A DNA stretch of 64,000 nt from Anticarsia gemmatalis (lineage: Eukaryota; Arthropoda; Insecta; Lepidoptera; Erebidae). Positions 63,401 to 64,000 of this stretch are shown here, piece by piece. Within the stretch, counting starts at the first letter, position 1, and every line of letters starts with the position of its first letter. Made by a program: the position numbers and the translations under genes. The DNA lies in contig NC_134770.1 in assembly GCF_050436995.1 (NCBI RefSeq), forward strand, positions 4,784,501-4,848,500. The letters are read 5' to 3'. The notes below the pieces were generated by a model, which had not been told where the DNA came from, ran no database searches, and saw nothing but the letters and a program-made list of their open reading frames with translations.

Positions 63401-64000
63401 TCAAAATCAGTTTCATACACGTATGGAACAAGGCACATTAGTAATTAGTTCAGTAGTAATACATACAATTATTCATATTTTGTTAACAAGTAATACAGAC
63501 ACATAATATTACACACAAGAAACAAGACAAATAGATATTTCACACACAATATTTCAAACAAAAACTCAACAACAGAATAACAATAGAATACACACACACA
63601 TTAAATTCAGTTTCATACATGTATGGATCAGGGTATATTAGTAATTAGTTCAACAGTAATACATACATACATACACAGAATTATTGATATTTTGTTAACA
63701 AGTAATACAGACACAATATTACACACAAGAAACAAGGCAAATAGGTATTTAACACACATAATATTTCATACAAAAACTCAAGAACAGAGCAACAATAAAA
63801 AACACGCACATGTATTAAAATAAGTTTCAAACATGTACAATTTCATCAAGAAAAAGAAAAACAATAGAATACACACACATTAAATTCAGTTTCATACATG
63901 AATGGAACATGGAATATTAGTCATTTGTTCAACAGTAATACATACATACACACAAATATTCATACTTTGTTAACAGGTAATACAGGCACATAATTTAACA
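60442..64000. repeat. Second, irregular satellite with higher-order blocks
   Basis: The short unit is about 65-80 bp: ttcatacatgtataatttca, tcaagaaacagaatagcaat, agaaaacacacacacattaaaa. For example, copies start at 61211, 61278, 61356, 61421, 61488 and 61557. Runs of these alternate with two longer recurring blocks. One contains gacatttaagaaaataggtt through gatgtaaatttctgaaacaa (about 60460, 60950 and 62860). The other contains atggaacaaggtatattagt through acaagaaacaagacaaatag (about 61635, 62110, 63420, 63620 and 63900). The array runs off the window end. It is A/C-rich on the + strand with small CA runs. No coding potential. Confidence 0.9.

Noticed and set aside
41000..64000. Additional igloo IQ exons
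   Set aside because: I looked for complements of KIQASFRGH-type codons and found none beyond 40832.

Overview
The window looks like nuclear DNA of a lepidopteran insect (moth or butterfly). It is AT-rich, with short GT..AG-spliced exons in long introns. It carries several interspersed repeats typical of Lepidoptera: the 'actagctgacccgcgcaact' family at five places, 'cccagcagtgggac' LINE tails and tRNA-like SINEs. The two recognisable genes, Cbl and igloo, are insect-type. Species cannot be read from the sequence. All gene models were built by eye from splice signals and frame continuity, with no transcript or database support.

Region 1-12.2 kb: the 3' part of Cbl on the + strand. Twelve exons encode 765 residues: the end of the phosphotyrosine-binding (TKB) region, the linker, the RING finger, a proline-rich tail with an unusual expanded Arg-x-Glu-Arg-His tract, and a C-terminal UBA domain. 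The 5' exons lie before base 1. One tail exon has a 93% identical copy 170 bp downstream that carries an in-frame stop.

Region 12.2-17.5 kb: AT-rich sequence without a supported gene, with small inverted-repeat elements.

Region 17.5-36.4 kb: seven small or medium genes for putative secreted or membrane-anchored proteins that I do not recognise. They alternate in strand. In every one the first exon encodes little more than a signal peptide and ends at a phase-0 intron. One (20.2-20.9 kb) has the layout of an amidated neuropeptide precursor. Two (25.4-31.3 kb minus, 31.5-33.2 kb plus) are divergently transcribed from a 148-bp gap, probably as diverged paralogues.

Region 36.4-49.7 kb: an uncertain minus-strand frame, then the last two exons of igloo (IQ-motif calmodulin-binding protein) on the minus strand. 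Upstream of these is about 9 kb of repeat-bearing sequence that may be igloo intron.

Region 49.7-57.3 kb: a large tandem array of about 170-bp units (main variants 159, 170 and 183 bp). It is rich in TGACCTTGA, the complement of the FTZ-F1/ERR-type nuclear-receptor site. An 802-bp inverted-repeat transposon interrupts it, with a 4-bp target duplication. After a 3-kb gap, a second, more irregular array (about 65-80-bp units plus longer recurring blocks) runs from about 60.4 kb to the window end.
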